This document shows positions 30,990 through 41,744 of a stretch of 64,000 nucleotides of DNA, in pieces. Origin of the DNA: Parietichytrium sp. I65-24A (taxonomy: Eukaryota; Sar; Bigyra; Thraustochytrida; Thraustochytriidae). Below the pieces are notes generated by a model. It made no database searches and was not told the origin of the DNA. It saw nothing but the letters and a program-made list of their open reading frames with translations. The stretch's first letter is position 1. Each line of letters starts with the position of its first letter. The position numbers and the translations under genes were made by a program. The DNA lies in NCBI GenBank assembly GCA_012862575.1, contig BLSF01000031.1, forward strand, positions 1 to 64,000, given 5' to 3'.

Positions 30990-31630
30990 TCGCTATTTTT
31001 TTCTCTGCACGAGTTCCCATTGTGGTTGAAAAAGTGGAAGAAGATAATGAAGATCAATCAACCAACCTCTTTCAGAAATTTGACAATTCAATTTGCTGCG
31101 CAACCGCAGCTACTGTACACAGCGCAAGACGAGCTCAATACAATCAACAGGTCCAACTTTTGTACGTACACCAACAATAACTATAGCCTGTCAGAACAGA
31201 AAAAAAATAACCGTTAAAAATAAACTAGGCCCGGGATTATTTACAGACAGTAGTTAATACCGCCAATTGCCAATTAGTGTCCGGTAGAGATGTGGAAGTT
31301 CGAAAAGTTCAAGTCCGAGTTGACAGTCAAGGTTGCATTTGCGAAAAGAGCGAAAGATGTTGTGTTCAACTACGGAAGTCAGGCGCATGTAGGCAGAGTA
31401 GTGTCCACTCACTCAATCACTCACTCACTCACTCAATCAGTCAATCAATCAATCAATCAATCGATCGATCAATATTCTCCCAACTATGGGGTTTTGGACC
31501 CTTGTATCTCCTCACTGCTCTCGTTGACTTGCTTTTGAGCCTTTCAGTTCATGTGTTCTTGCGCACAAAAGTGAAAAGTGAAAGTGAAAGTGAAGCGGCG
31601 GGCGGCTGGAGGCTGGAGTCTTGAAGCAGA
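30990..31630. other. spacer, no gene seen
   Basis: It contains the probable poly(A) signal of the reductase gene, ACTC/AATC simple repeats at 31410-31473, and GTGAAA repeats close to the next ATG. Confidence 0.6.
31218..31223 (+). terminator. possible poly(A) signal of the reductase gene
   Basis: AATAAA lies about 230 bases after the stop codon. Confidence 0.35.
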
Positions 31631-32185
31631 ATGGCACGGCTGAGCCGTCTTGTCCTGCTGTTTGCGGCTTGTGCGTTGCAGAGCGCGCGCGGGGAAGAGT
31701 CGACTTGCGTCGCCGGAAACACTCGACACGACGAATGGGTGGAGGACTACAAGGAGGAGACGGACACGATGGAGGCGGCTTGCGAAGCAGACGTGGTGAG
31801 CTTGCACACGAATTTGATCGGCAAGCATGGGCCTCCGCTGGAGATCGAGATGAAAAACGCCATGTGTTATAGCTCGTGCCAGCAGTATGTGCAAAACATT
31901 GATTTCTTGCTCGAAGTCAGCGGGTGCAGTTGCTCGGAGCTGGACGAGGTCTTTCCCCTCTCAGACCTTGGCCACTCATTCTCGTCTTGGTGCATGAGGA
32001 GGCCATCCTACTACTTGGGAGTTGAAACTGGCATACACCACACATGGAGCGCATTCAACAGCAGGTATTGCCTTTGTACGACTGACATTGCTTGCGAGAG
32101 CACCGCGGCAAAGCTGACTTCCAATGGCGCATTGTTTAGTGTGTTGACTGCGACCTTGACAGCGATGTTCATTGCAGACGTATGA
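31631..32185 (+). CDS. small secreted Cys-rich protein, probably GPI-anchored
   Basis: The 184-residue product begins with a clear signal peptide (1-21, ending Ala-Arg-Gly). The mature part has ten cysteines, which would allow five disulfides, including a Cys-x-x-x-Cys, a Cys-Ser-Cys and a Cys-Leu-Cys pattern. It ends in a hydrophobic tail preceded by small residues (Ser-Asn-Gly-Ala), as in GPI-anchored proteins. I recognise no family. A second surface protein with the same layout (signal peptide plus GPI-like tail) is the DOMON protein at 6.8 kb. Single exon with a good ATG. It is likely real but without a known function. Confidence 0.7.
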   Translation: MARLSRLVLLFAACALQSARGEESTCVAGNTRHDEWVEDYKEETDTMEAACEADVVSLHTNLIGKHGPPLEIEMKNAMCYSSCQQYVQNIDFLLEVSGCSCSELDEVFPLSDLGHSFSSWCMRRPSYYLGVETGIHHTWSAFNSRYCLCTTDIACESTAAKLTSNGALFSVLTATLTAMFIADV

Positions 32186-32722
32186 TTGGCGGAATTGGAG
32201 GGGATCTGATTGACGTCTTGCTCTGTGTACGCTGTGCTCGTTTTTGTAGATTATGAATCACAGAGACTCGCCCTGTCCCCAACGTTGATGAGCCGGCTAG
32301 CTGTCGATATACTGGCCATGCTTGTCCACGTTTTAGAAGGGCGTGTTTGAGACGCACAGCAAGATGCAAAATTTGATATAAGAAGGACGAATTCATCCGG
32401 GGTTGAGCATCTCAGGCTCTTGTGTGATGGAGTGGTAGTGCGTAGTTGATGGGCTTCCCTTTCTCCTTTTCACAAGTCAACATTTTTTTATTTTCTTCAA
32501 CTCTTTCTTAATATTCTTTTAAAAATTTTAATCTTCTCAAGCCGCTTTTAACGTACAACACAATGCGAGGGTGTCAAGAGTAGCTCTGTTGGCTGGCACT
32601 TGTTCTTCATCCTTATTCTTCTTTTCTGCAGTGAGCTTGATTCTTCTGCAGCTCTTCCTTCCGAAAGGTCCACATGATATATCCTTCACTCATCTTTGAC
32701 AAATCTCACACGTATGCATGGT
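32186..32722. other. convergent spacer, no gene seen
   Basis: An AT-rich stretch (T/A runs near 32480-32535) separates two convergent genes. No coding or RNA signal was found. Confidence 0.6.
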
Positions 32723-32727
32723 TTATT
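32722..32727 (-). terminator. AATAAA overlapping the stop codon of the LigB-type gene
   Basis: On the minus strand the last codons read GAA TAA A, so the hexamer AATAAA contains the stop codon itself. Confidence 0.4.
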
Positions 32728-33616
32728 CCCAGAGGTAAAAGTTGAGCGGGAAGGAGCCGCCCATCCAGTCGAGAAAGCTTCGCTTTGCAGGGACGCCTTC
32801 TCCTGCGGCGTCGGAGACGAAGAATGGGATGAGATGCTCTTCGCGGGGATGAGCCATGCGCGAAGAAGGTGCTTTCTTCTCCCAGTTCAACGCCGCATCG
32901 CGGGCCTCGGAATGGTCCGGGCCGGTGAAGACATCATCGAGCCACTGCTGGAAGATCTTGGCCCAGGACTTGTCGCGAGCGTGGAGGCCGCCCATGTTGT
33001 GCACGGTCATGCCGGAGCCAATGATGAGAACCCCTTCGTCGCGCAGCGGAGCGAGAGCTTCGCCCAATTTAACGTGCTGTTCAGGGTCCAAGGAGGGATC
33101 GAGGGAGACTTGCACCACGGGGATGTCTGCCTGAGGGTACATCACCAGGAGAGGAATGAAGACGCCGTGGTCGAAGCCGCCGCGCTTGGCGTGGTTCGCG
33201 ATGCCGGCTTTGAGTCCAGCCGCACGCAAGCTCTCCACGACCTTGTTGTTGAGCCCCTCGTCCATGGGGCAGTTGTATTCATACGAGTACGACTCGCGCG
33301 GGAAGCCGTAATAGTCGAAGAGCAGCTTGGGCTTTTCCTGGTGGCCCAGCACCTCGAACGTCCCGGCTTTGTTGCTCTCCCAGTGCGCGGACACCACGAG
33401 GATCGCGCTGGGCTTCTCGTACTTGCCAGACTTGTACACCTTATCGAATACCTTTTCCAGCTGCTTGACCGCATTCGAGTTCTTGTCGCCTTCCCTGAAC
33501 GGGGACCCCGACCCGTCCAGCAGGAACATCGGACCGCCGCCGTGGCCAACGAACATTACCGGCTGTCTCATGATTGAACAAGCTGCTGCGGCCTTCAATA
33601 TACTGCTCCCTCGCAT
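32723..33616 (-). CDS. LigB-type extradiol ring-cleavage dioxygenase (DOPA-dioxygenase family)
   Basis: The 297-residue product belongs to the class III extradiol dioxygenases that include plant DOPA 4,5-dioxygenase and E. coli YgiD. The conserved histidines are in place: Gly-His-Gly-Gly-Gly-Pro (His25), Ser-Ala-His-Trp-Glu (His78), Phe-Asp-His-Gly-Val-Phe (His150), and Ala-His-Pro-Arg-Glu-Glu-His-Leu (His256, His261). It should use Fe(II) or Zn(II) to open catechol rings or act on related phenols. The first ATG (33616) adds 15 residues before a second Met that starts the family's usual N-terminus, so the shorter form (from 33571) is possible. Single exon. Confidence 0.9.
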   Translation of the reverse strand: MRGSSILKAAAACSIMRQPVMFVGHGGGPMFLLDGSGSPFREGDKNSNAVKQLEKVFDKVYKSGKYEKPSAILVVSAHWESNKAGTFEVLGHQEKPKLLFDYYGFPRESYSYEYNCPMDEGLNNKVVESLRAAGLKAGIANHAKRGGFDHGVFIPLLVMYPQADIPVVQVSLDPSLDPEQHVKLGEALAPLRDEGVLIIGSGMTVHNMGGLHARDKSWAKIFQQWLDDVFTGPDHSEARDAALNWEKKAPSSRMAHPREEHLIPFFVSDAAGEGVPAKRSFLDWMGGSFPLNFYLWE

Positions 33617-36482
33617 TCAAATGATCCCTCGCCTCTGAGAGACTTCTGAGATCGAGATCAGAGACCTGCGACCTGAGTTCTCAACTGCAACTCTTGCGTT
33701 ACTGAGTACTGAGCACCCTTCTTCTGCACGCACGACCGCTGCTGCCTTATGCCTTATGCCTTATTTCCGATGACTTGTGTCTTTCGCGTCTCTTGAATCT
33801 CTTGTATCTCTTATGTTTTGGAGTTGGTTTCTGACCTTGGCATTTGGGTTTTGCAGGCTCGAAAGCTTGCTGCGGAAACGTTTGCCCGTCTTTTCATCAG
33901 TGTCTCTGTGCACTCTGTGCACTCTGTGATAATAATCTGTGATAAGTTACTCTGTGATAAGTTACTCTGTGCGGTGTTTGTTGTTTGTTGTTTGGTGGAA
34001 AAACGTGGTAACTTAAATGGTTGATAGAAAAAGCTATCAATGGAGCATAAGCGAGAAAGCTAGATGAGCGTAGCTTTTGCTTTGCTTTTCTGAATCTGAA
34101 TTCTGAATTGTGCTTTTTGATTGAAAGTTTTTGAGCTTGGAATTTTGGAAGAATGTTTTCATTTTTCGCAGCTTTCTAGTTGCCTTTCTTTTTCTCTGCT
34201 TCCTCTTCCGCACTGTCGGAACGCGGAAATTTGTACTAACTATCGCATAGTTCTCTCGACTTTTAAAATTCGCAGTCAACAAATCAAACTTATGAAACAA
34301 CAAATACAGCTTGTTAACATTTTGTCCATCGGGTATAGGACTATATACCGATTTATTAGCCCTCCCCCAGCTGCGGTTCTAATGTAAAGGGTAGGTGGTG
34401 GTAACTTAGGGGTGTGTATGACCCTTTCTCTCGGATAAATGTCATCGACTTGCGGCGTTAGTCGCTAGGTAGATGGAGTCTAGAAAAGTGTATCTCTGGC
34501 TAGTAGCGTATGTGGGCCACTGCAGGCAGAGACGACGCGAGGTCCGGTACGATTGTTCTTACCGATAAATAAGTAATAAGGTAGACTACAAGATACAAGA
34601 ATCAGAATTGATCCTCAACGAAACGACCTAGGAGGGATAATTTACAGCTAATGCCTACCGATGATCTATACGAAACAAATAGAGTCAACTAATAAGTGTT
34701 CGCCAGAAAATATGGAGAAAGAAGAGGTACTATCACCTCACATAGCGCAACTTCTAGCACTACGGAAGGGAGAAGGAAGGATGAGAGGCCGGGAGATCTG
34801 CTCTGGACCCGAGAGGGTGCCGTTCACTTACCGTAATACAGTACACAGCTTCTACAATCACTGGTGAGACTACACTCTGCGCTAATTCTTTTCACGGTGA
34901 AATTGACTGCGGATCCGCTAATACTCATCTAAAGAGCGGTAACCCCTCTCGCGCCCCACAGGAATTGCTCTGATCCTGCAAGGGCGAGGGCCGAGTAGGG
35001 TTATTTATGACCCAAGTATGGGTAGTTGAGTATTAATGAACAGTTAGATGTATCAATAGAAGTACAGGATTGCCATTCACCGAGCCGTTGTTGCACACTA
35101 GCGCCGTGAATAGATACGCTAGTAGCACCCTTCTCGGATTCGGAAACTGAAGACATTTGAGCGAAGGAAACATAATTCAAAATCAAGAACAAAAGTGGAA
35201 AGAAATTCCGAATTAATTCCACGAAGTGTAATTATCATGGCGATTATTGTCGAAAGAAAAAGTATTTCCAGTATCATACATGAGTAGGTTGTGGAACGAG
35301 GGAAGTCATATCCGAAGTGGAACCTCTGGGCTGAAGAACGGAGTTACGCAGTGACACGGAACAGGAAACAGGAAACAGGGAACACTGAGTCGGAACTTGG
35401 AGTCGAGAACCCTTCCTTCTATCATGCGCAACTCACAGCTCGCTCGCGGCAGCTCACAATCATCATCACAGTCATTCATAATCATAATCATCATCCTCTT
35501 CTTCTTCTTCTTCAGAATTCAGAAAATTATGACTAATTTACAAATTCACAAGTTCAGGATAATCAATTATTCACAGTCAGATAAACTATTTCAGATTTGG
35601 AAAGGCAAGTATCGGTACTCATTCGTTAGTTCGTTCAAGTGTAGATTTCACGGTCAATCTCAGTTGAAAGATGATGAGTAGCACCATTGCAATGTTTTGC
35701 TTTCACAGTCAATCAAAATAATTAATTGAAAAAGATATGATGAGGAGCTCTTCGCTTTGGTTGGGTTTCGTTGATTGACAGTGAAGCAACTTATTCGACT
35801 TATACTTTCAAAGCACACGTCAATCATTGTGGGAGCGTTGAAGAAAGATACAACCCCTTTCTTGATAGAAATGAGTGCAAACGATGGAAACTTGTCTCGC
35901 CGCAAAAGCTCATGTTGGCGAGGAAAAGAATGGACTTTCGACGAAGGCTCCGGGAGTTCCGGGAGAGAGCTTCAGCTCGTTTCAGCTTGGGCTTTGGAGA
36001 AGGAAGGAGTGAACTTCAGAGTGAATGTTCACTGAAAGCAAGCTTTGCAATGCAAATTGCATTGAATCGATGTGTAATAATGCTGCTATACGTCATATGT
36101 TGCTTGGCCGGAGTTGCAGAGGGAGTGCGGCAAATATCTCTACACGGTCGGCCTGCGCCCGGGGAACATGGCGGATAAAGCGGTGCTGCCTCGTGCCTAT
36201 GCTATCGTCGGTTCCAGTGTGACGATCGTCACTCCGTTCGTCAAGACGGAGTAAAAAATAGCGAGATCGGTGACGATTCTTGCGCCGCTCACCTTAGACG
36301 TGAGCGTTTTGCTTTTGGAAGGAAACAATGTCAGAGACAACACAACTCGATCGCCTCCGAGGTTCGCGTTCAAGAAGAGGGCAAAAGTTGATTGTATATT
36401 GTTCAGTTTGAAAGTGCGAGTTTAGAAAATGTCAGTGACCATTGTCCATGAAAGCGCCACTCGAGTAACAGCGGTGGGCGCT
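33617..36482. other. 2.9-kb spacer without a credible gene
   Basis: No frame reads as a protein. Short plus frames near 35770-36240 have uneven composition and lack homologous motifs. The stretch is AT-rich with CTCTGTG and TTATGCC short repeats (33750-33970) and many TAC/GTA-rich words (34400-35000). A promoter for the LigB-type gene must lie at its left end. Confidence 0.55.
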
Positions 36483-37439
36483 TTATCGGCGACGTGTGGT
36501 TCCGTAGCCCCGACTGGAGTGAGTTGTGGAGCTACTGCTCGGCGATGATGTGGTATGGTGATGATGCACGCGTCTGACCCTGGGGGTGCTATATGACCAA
36601 TTGCGACCGCCCCAGTCGTTCCAGCCCCAATCTTCCCATCCTGTGCCCCAGTTTCCCCATCCTGTGCCCCAATTTCCCCAACCTGTGCCCCAGTCGTCAT
36701 AGTACCTTCTTCTCCGAGGCTGGGACCACCATGTGGCGGCCACATTCCCGAGCCCGAACCCTGTCCAAAAGCTGCTGCCGCGCCTCCGTCTGGAAGAGCT
36801 TCTCGGGGCAGAGTGCCTCGGAGATGCGTACTCTGCGGCGAATTCGCCGTCGTCAAACTCCCACGAAACCCTGCGCGAAACGGCACAGCAGCAACGGATG
36901 AAATTTATAATTACAATGAGCGTGATGATCCACGAGATCACCCAGCTCGCCAAGCGAATCGGGTTGAAGATTGAAGGAGTGTAAGTGTACGACCCGTGGT
37001 ACTGCCCTCCAGCGTTGAAGTAAGGATCGCGGTGGTACGGCGAGGACATGGAGGCAGTGTGCTTGATCGTGTACTCCAGACCGCAGCTCCCCGCGAGAAT
37101 GTACACATCATCCCTGGAAGCGTATCCTTCGCAGGAGACGTCTGTCGTGCCAAAGTCTAGCCCGTTTGGCAGCTGCGCGTCGCACGTCCACTGCACGTCG
37201 CCGTACGAGTCGACGCCAACGTTGCGGCACTGCACGACGTCCGGCATGTAAGAGCAGTCTCCACCGACACATCTGATCTGCGGCACAGGAGCCGAGCGCC
37301 GGGCGGTGGTCATGTACCCGGCACGAAAGGTTAACGCTCCCACGGCCTCCAACAAAACGCGCTCTGCAGAGCACATATCGGCCACACAAGCGGCTGCCAG
37401 CAAAAGGCAGCCGGTCGTCGATGTTGTTCTCGACTTCAT
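36483..37439 (-). CDS. SARAF: SARAF/TMEM66 homologue, regulator of store-operated calcium entry
   Basis: The ATG at 37439 gives 318 residues and a signal peptide (about 1-25); the frame extends further upstream but without family resemblance. The lumenal part matches human SARAF closely: Ala-Leu-Thr-Phe-Arg, Tyr-Met-Thr-Thr-Ala-Arg-Arg, Pro-Gln-Ile-Arg-Cys-Val-Gly-Gly, Asp-Val-Gln-Trp-Thr-Cys, Val-Ser-Cys-Glu-Gly-Tyr and Gly-Ser-Cys-Gly-Leu-Glu-Tyr. One transmembrane helix (about 164-184) follows. The cytosolic tail is Arg/Ser-rich and carries a Trp-Gly repeat (Asn-Trp-Gly-Thr-Gly-Trp-Gly units, about 248-278) and a His/Ser-rich end. In animals SARAF lies in the ER membrane and limits calcium refilling through STIM. 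Single exon. Confidence 0.9.
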   Translation of the reverse strand: MKSRTTSTTGCLLLAAACVADMCSAERVLLEAVGALTFRAGYMTTARRSAPVPQIRCVGGDCSYMPDVVQCRNVGVDSYGDVQWTCDAQLPNGLDFGTTDVSCEGYASRDDVYILAGSCGLEYTIKHTASMSSPYHRDPYFNAGGQYHGSYTYTPSIFNPIRLASWVISWIITLIVIINFIRCCCAVSRRVSWEFDDGEFAAEYASPRHSAPRSSSRRRRGSSFWTGFGLGNVAATWWSQPRRRRYYDDWGTGWGNWGTGWGNWGTGWEDWGWNDWGGRNWSYSTPRVRRVHHHHTTSSPSSSSTTHSSRGYGTTRRR

Positions 37440-39010
37440 TCTGGCCCCGCACCCAACCACGTGTCCAACCCGTGCCAGCCCTTTCACAATTGCTTTCCTT
37501 TCTTTTCTCTTCTCCTCAAGCCAGTTTTTCTTGCACCTTCTGCGCCTTTCAATCAAAGTCTGCTCAACCGCCAGCCGGCAGTTCAGCCTTTGCAGCTCCC
37601 ACCGGGAGGGCCAGCCTCGACCTTTCAAAGATACAAGTGCCAAGAGTACCAAGTGTCAAAAGTGTGTGCCAGCGCTACTAGTATGAACTCAACTGCTCAG
37701 CAAACAACTTGGCCTGTTGGACACTGCCTGCCGCGCCTGCCACGCCGCAGCTGTCTTGCTTTACTCTCTAGACTAGCAACAGCGAGCCTTGTTGTTTGCT
37801 GTTTGCTGTTGTTTAAGTTGTTGTTGATGTTGGCCGGTGTGCGCAATAAGTCCTTTCGTAGTATGTGAGTGAACTAGACTGTGCGATCGTATGGGCCAGT
37901 AGATTGGGCGAGTGACTGCTTGCGTTCTGGACCTCCGTCTCTGCAATCTCTGCAAGCTTGTTGAATAAGATCGGTACTCACATGTCAGTATGTTCGTTTG
38001 GTTTTGGATGCACTTGAATTTAATGGGGCCTGGGTGGGGTCTTGGCCATCTCCGACCTTCAAGTTTGTCGCTGTCTCTGTCTTGTCTTTCAGAATTTGAT
38101 ACTGTGATCGATTGGATTGATGTTAGGATTTATTTACACAACTTTATACGACGCGTGAATGTTTGAAACAAGCGAAAACAAGTTCAGAATGAACAGATAG
38201 AGTTTGCGCTTGATAAAAGCTTCCTGAGCTTCTCCTGTTGCTGTTGCTTTAGAATTGTGAAATGGTGACAATCGTGATATGAAAACTTGCGTTCAAGTTC
38301 TCTTTTCGCATTGTCAATCTCGATCAATCAACCAAAGAGCGTCAACAACAGTTGCTCAAGTCGCACAGCGTCTTTCGAGCATAAAATATTTCCAACTCTG
38401 CCGTCGAGCACCTCTCTTTTGAGTCAAACGAGAACACAAGCCAGCTTACCAAGCACAGCTACACACCACCTACTCCATACACTAATCCTCTCTCGCACAC
38501 TCCAACTACTCCATCTCTACCAAAGAACAGTACCCTCCACACAGACTAGACCCATCTACACAAACCAATAATACCACGCCCAAAGCGCTAATTCCACATA
38601 ACAGATTCTTAGCGACATTCCCGTACTGGTAGAGTATAATGTAGTCGCGGCGTAAGGAGAGGCTGGCGCGTATGTCGTCGTGTACGTCGCGGACACATTA
38701 AGTAGCCAATAGTGGAAGGAGTGGTAGCGTGGCTAGGCATTATCGCTATTGTGTGGTAAGAAGAAGAAGAAGAAGGCGGTACTCGAGTACGCAAATACCA
38801 ATGTTATGTTTTCAAAGAGATCAAAAGGAGCAGTGAGGAGAAGCTCTTAAAATTTGATTGATTTTGATTGATTGAACAAAGAAACAGCGTGGCGAGTTTG
38901 GAGAATTTAGCGCTCGGACACAAGGACACACAAGGACACAAAGGTATTTGGATTATCTTTTTGGATTAGCTCGGAACGTTGGACTCTTGGTGTTGATAAA
39001 GTGGTATAAA
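37440..39010. other. 1.6-kb divergent spacer, no gene seen
   Basis: The first 250 bases are GC-moderate and probably hold the SARAF leader. A GTACTCGAGTAC palindrome is at 38779-38790 and an AGA-rich run precedes it. The SDR frame opens at 38948 but has no ATG until 39011, so an upstream exon is possible but unproven. Confidence 0.55.
38779..38790. promoter_or_regulatory. 12-bp palindrome GTACTCGAGTAC
   Basis: The same palindrome, extended to 14 bases, occurs at 41897-41910. Here it lies 220 bases upstream of the SDR gene. Confidence 0.35.
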
Positions 39011-39859
39011 ATGGGGCAAAGTCTCGGCGCGGACTCGTTTCGAGGGCAGACGGTGTGGGTGGTAGGCGCTAGTTCGGGGATTGGCGAAGCGATGGCAGAG
39101 CATTTTCATAAATGTGGCGCGAACGTGGTGATATCTGCAAGACGCGAAGATGCACTAAAGAGCGTGGCGGAAAAGCTCAATGCGCGAAGGGCTGGGTCCG
39201 CGAATGTGCTTGCCTTTGACGCAGCTGGAATGGACTCGAACGCCAAAGGCGCAGCTGAAAAGGCCGTGGCCGCATTTGGTGCCGTGGATATCATCGTGCT
39301 CTGCCATGGGATTAGCAATCGCGGCTCTGTGGCCGACACGGACATCTCCGTGGAGCGCAGGCTGTTCGAGGTGAACTTCTTCTCCTACCTGGCGCTCACG
39401 AAGGCCATTCTCCCGCACTTTACGGAGCGAAAACGCGGCAAGTTCGTGGTCATGTCCAGTGTGCAAGGCTTCTTTGGACTGCCTCAGCGGGCACCATACT
39501 CTGCGAGCAAGCATGCTTTGCACGGGTACTTTGACGCTCTTCGCGCGGAGGTTGCCCACAAGGGAATCGATGTCAACATTGTCTGCCCTGGCTACGTGCG
39601 CACCGAGCTCTCCATGCACGCGCTAACTAGCAATGCAGACTCGACCAATAACAAGATGGATGATTCTACCGCATCTGGCTTTGCACCGTCTTATTTTGCT
39701 GAGAAGGCGCTCGAGGGCATACTGCGCAACAAGGCGTATGTCGTCGTGGCGCAAAAATCTGCCGTATTCGCCATCTGGCTCAAGAGGTTCTTTCCTACGC
39801 TGCTGCGTTCCATTATGAATAAGCGTGGAAGGAAGATGGAACTTCAGAACGGCAAGTAA
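39011..39859 (+). CDS. short-chain dehydrogenase/reductase, DHRS7-like
   Basis: The 282-residue product is a classical SDR. The coenzyme motif Gly-Ala-Ser-Ser-Gly-Ile-Gly is at 19-25, the Cys-His-Gly-Ile-Ser version of the NNAG block at 98-102, the catalytic Ser149/Ser150, Tyr163 and Lys167 (Tyr-Ser-Ala-Ser-Lys) are present, followed by Cys-Pro-Gly-Tyr-Val-Arg-Thr. A hydrophobic, basic C-terminal helix could contact membranes. The open frame continues upstream for 63 bases and would add a hydrophobic stretch like the membrane anchor of DHRS7, but only a TTG is available there. It probably oxidises or reduces a lipid or steroid-like alcohol. Single exon; AATAAA at 39996. Confidence 0.88.
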   Translation: MGQSLGADSFRGQTVWVVGASSGIGEAMAEHFHKCGANVVISARREDALKSVAEKLNARRAGSANVLAFDAAGMDSNAKGAAEKAVAAFGAVDIIVLCHGISNRGSVADTDISVERRLFEVNFFSYLALTKAILPHFTERKRGKFVVMSSVQGFFGLPQRAPYSASKHALHGYFDALRAEVAHKGIDVNIVCPGYVRTELSMHALTSNADSTNNKMDDSTASGFAPSYFAEKALEGILRNKAYVVVAQKSAVFAIWLKRFFPTLLRSIMNKRGRKMELQNGK

Positions 39860-39995
39860 TCTAGTTAGCTAGCCTAGCACAAGTGAGAGTTCAAAATCTG
39901 CCCGAGCCCAAGAGAGCGGTAGCATAGTGAAAATCTTCATCCTTTATCTCAGGGATGAGGGTTGATGTCATTAAATTTAGAAACGTTAAATTGCA

Positions 39996-40001
39996 AATAA
40001 A
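39996..40001 (+). terminator. possible poly(A) signal of the SDR gene
   Basis: AATAAA lies 137 bases after the stop codon, inside the short convergent spacer. Confidence 0.4.
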
Positions 40002-40058
40002 CATTCGTGCCTTGTTGCGCACACTCTCACGAAACCTGTATATATTACGAGCTTGAGC

Positions 40059-41405
40059 TTACAAGACACTGCGTTTCGAGGCGCTTGATGCTGACACAGG
40101 CTTGCATGAGAACAAATAGTCCTGGGAGACTTGAAAGCCCCAGCCGTACGATCCAGGTTTGATTAGTAGGTCTAGTTTCCCCTGCTGCAGTCTGAGTGGT
40201 GTTTCGTGAATCGCAGAGGAGTGAGCTCCAGACAGTGGTTCACCTTCCGCTGTCGGTACAAATTCGATCTGTCTCAAGCCATCGTCTATACAAGCGAGCT
40301 CGACTTTATCCAGCGCTGGGTCGGAAAAGGCACAAGCCAAGTGTAGCGCAAAAACGACGTGCAGGTCACCTTGCGGGGAGTGTGGAATAAATCGCTTCCC
40401 GCGGAGTTTGGCACGATGGGCAATGATTGCCGCCATGCTCGGCCCGCCACAGTATCCAATATCTGGCTGCCAAAGGTCGAAACAGTCTTGCTCGTCGCTT
40501 AGCCAAAGGTCCATTCTAAATTCCTGCTCGCCCCCGGCAAGAATTGTTTCCGGGAAAGCTTTCTTCAGGTCTCTCACGGCTTGTCTGTCCGTCCAGGGGA
40601 AAGGCTCCTCGAAGAAACTGACGTTGGCTTGACTCAGAAGGCTAGCTACCTCCAACACTCGCGCCGTGGCATTCCCCTCGAGCGCACTGTAAGCACCGTT
40701 GGCATCCACGGCGAGCCACGTCTCATCTCCCAGCACTGTTCTCATCTCCCGTACTACCTGCTCTGTTCGCTCGGGCCATTCATCGGCCTCAGGAAGACCG
40801 GAAGCGATGGCGCCTTGCATTCGCTTTCCGACCTTCACCTTGAAGGCATTCACACCAAAGCACTCGCGCAATTGCAAGCATTTGGCCGCCAGCTTCTTTG
40901 GCAGAATTTCTCTGCTTATATTGCTCGCGTACGCGGGGAATGGTTGCATCACTGTGGCAGATGCGCTGCCCTCTGCGCTTTGGCCGCTCGCTCGCGCGGC
41001 CACGTTCGATCCATGAAACGCCTCTCGCAAGAGATCACACACCAGCATCTGCGCCTTGGCCCCGCAAGCGTCCCAAATGGCGGAGTCCAGGCCAGCCAAC
41101 GCCTTGTTCATGGACACCCCCATGCACTTGTAGTTCAACTCAAACGCCAGGACACGGTTCCACAGCTGGAACGGATTCCTCATGGGCATTCCCACAGCGG
41201 CCGGGATGACTCTGCTCAGCAACACGTCCACTGTCGCCGCGGCATCTTTATTGCCGCATTGGCCCCAACCGTGAAAGCCGTCGTCCGACACGACCTGCAC
41301 CAGCACCACGCCATCACCAGACACAAAGCATCGAGCCTCGCCGAGCCTGCCGCTCCATCTCTCCAAAGCCGCAGGGCACTCCGGAATGAACCGCCTTGCA
41401 ATCAT
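40059..41405 (-). CDS. enolase-superfamily enzyme, mandelate racemase/muconate-lactonizing type
   Basis: The ATG at 41405 gives 448 residues and fits the family start. The open frame runs on upstream to 41768, but that part is microsatellite translation. The barrel shows the Lys-Val-Lys acid/base motif (189-191), metal ligands Asp234 (Val-Asp-Ala-Asn-Gly-Ala-Tyr), Glu266 (Phe-Glu-Glu-Pro-Phe) and Glu293 (Gly-Gly-Glu), then Asp315 and His342 (Pro-His-Ser-Pro-Gln-Gly) as the second acid/base pair. This set is that of the mandelate racemase subgroup, which abstracts a proton next to a carboxylate, often as sugar-acid dehydratase. The substrate is unknown. Two stretches (about 135-165 and 195-215) look like lineage-specific inserts. 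Single exon. Confidence 0.87.
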   Translation of the reverse strand: MIARRFIPECPAALERWSGRLGEARCFVSGDGVVLVQVVSDDGFHGWGQCGNKDAAATVDVLLSRVIPAAVGMPMRNPFQLWNRVLAFELNYKCMGVSMNKALAGLDSAIWDACGAKAQMLVCDLLREAFHGSNVAARASGQSAEGSASATVMQPFPAYASNISREILPKKLAAKCLQLRECFGVNAFKVKVGKRMQGAIASGLPEADEWPERTEQVVREMRTVLGDETWLAVDANGAYSALEGNATARVLEVASLLSQANVSFFEEPFPWTDRQAVRDLKKAFPETILAGGEQEFRMDLWLSDEQDCFDLWQPDIGYCGGPSMAAIIAHRAKLRGKRFIPHSPQGDLHVVFALHLACAFSDPALDKVELACIDDGLRQIEFVPTAEGEPLSGAHSSAIHETPLRLQQGKLDLLIKPGSYGWGFQVSQDYLFSCKPVSASSASKRSVL

Positions 41406-41744
41406 TGCGTGCACTGACCTTCTCCCGCAATACACAATACGCAACACGCAATACAAAATACAAAATACAAAATATGGAATACACTTTGGGAGACTCGAGC
41501 CGCCAACGCTGAGCAAGCTACCTATCTTACTCTCTCTCTCTCTCTTTAAGCAAGAGGCAAGGAGTTGGCTCGTCTGCGAAAGTACATGGAGATGGAAACG
41601 GAGATGAATCCAGCGCCGCTTGCCTGCTTGTACTGCCTGACTCTGAGAGCTCTGAGAGCTCACGAGGACAGATAGATAGATGGATGGATGGATAGATAGA
41701 TTGACAGAGAGAACAGAGAGAGGGAGAGACGGATGGGTGACTGA

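Noticed and set aside
35771-36240. Short plus ORFs near the SARAF 3' end
   Set aside because: No ATG in good context, no domain, uneven composition and mutual overlap in different frames.
37440-37652. N-terminal extension of the SARAF ORF
   Set aside because: The ATG at 37439 gives a proper signal peptide, while the longer form would bury it.
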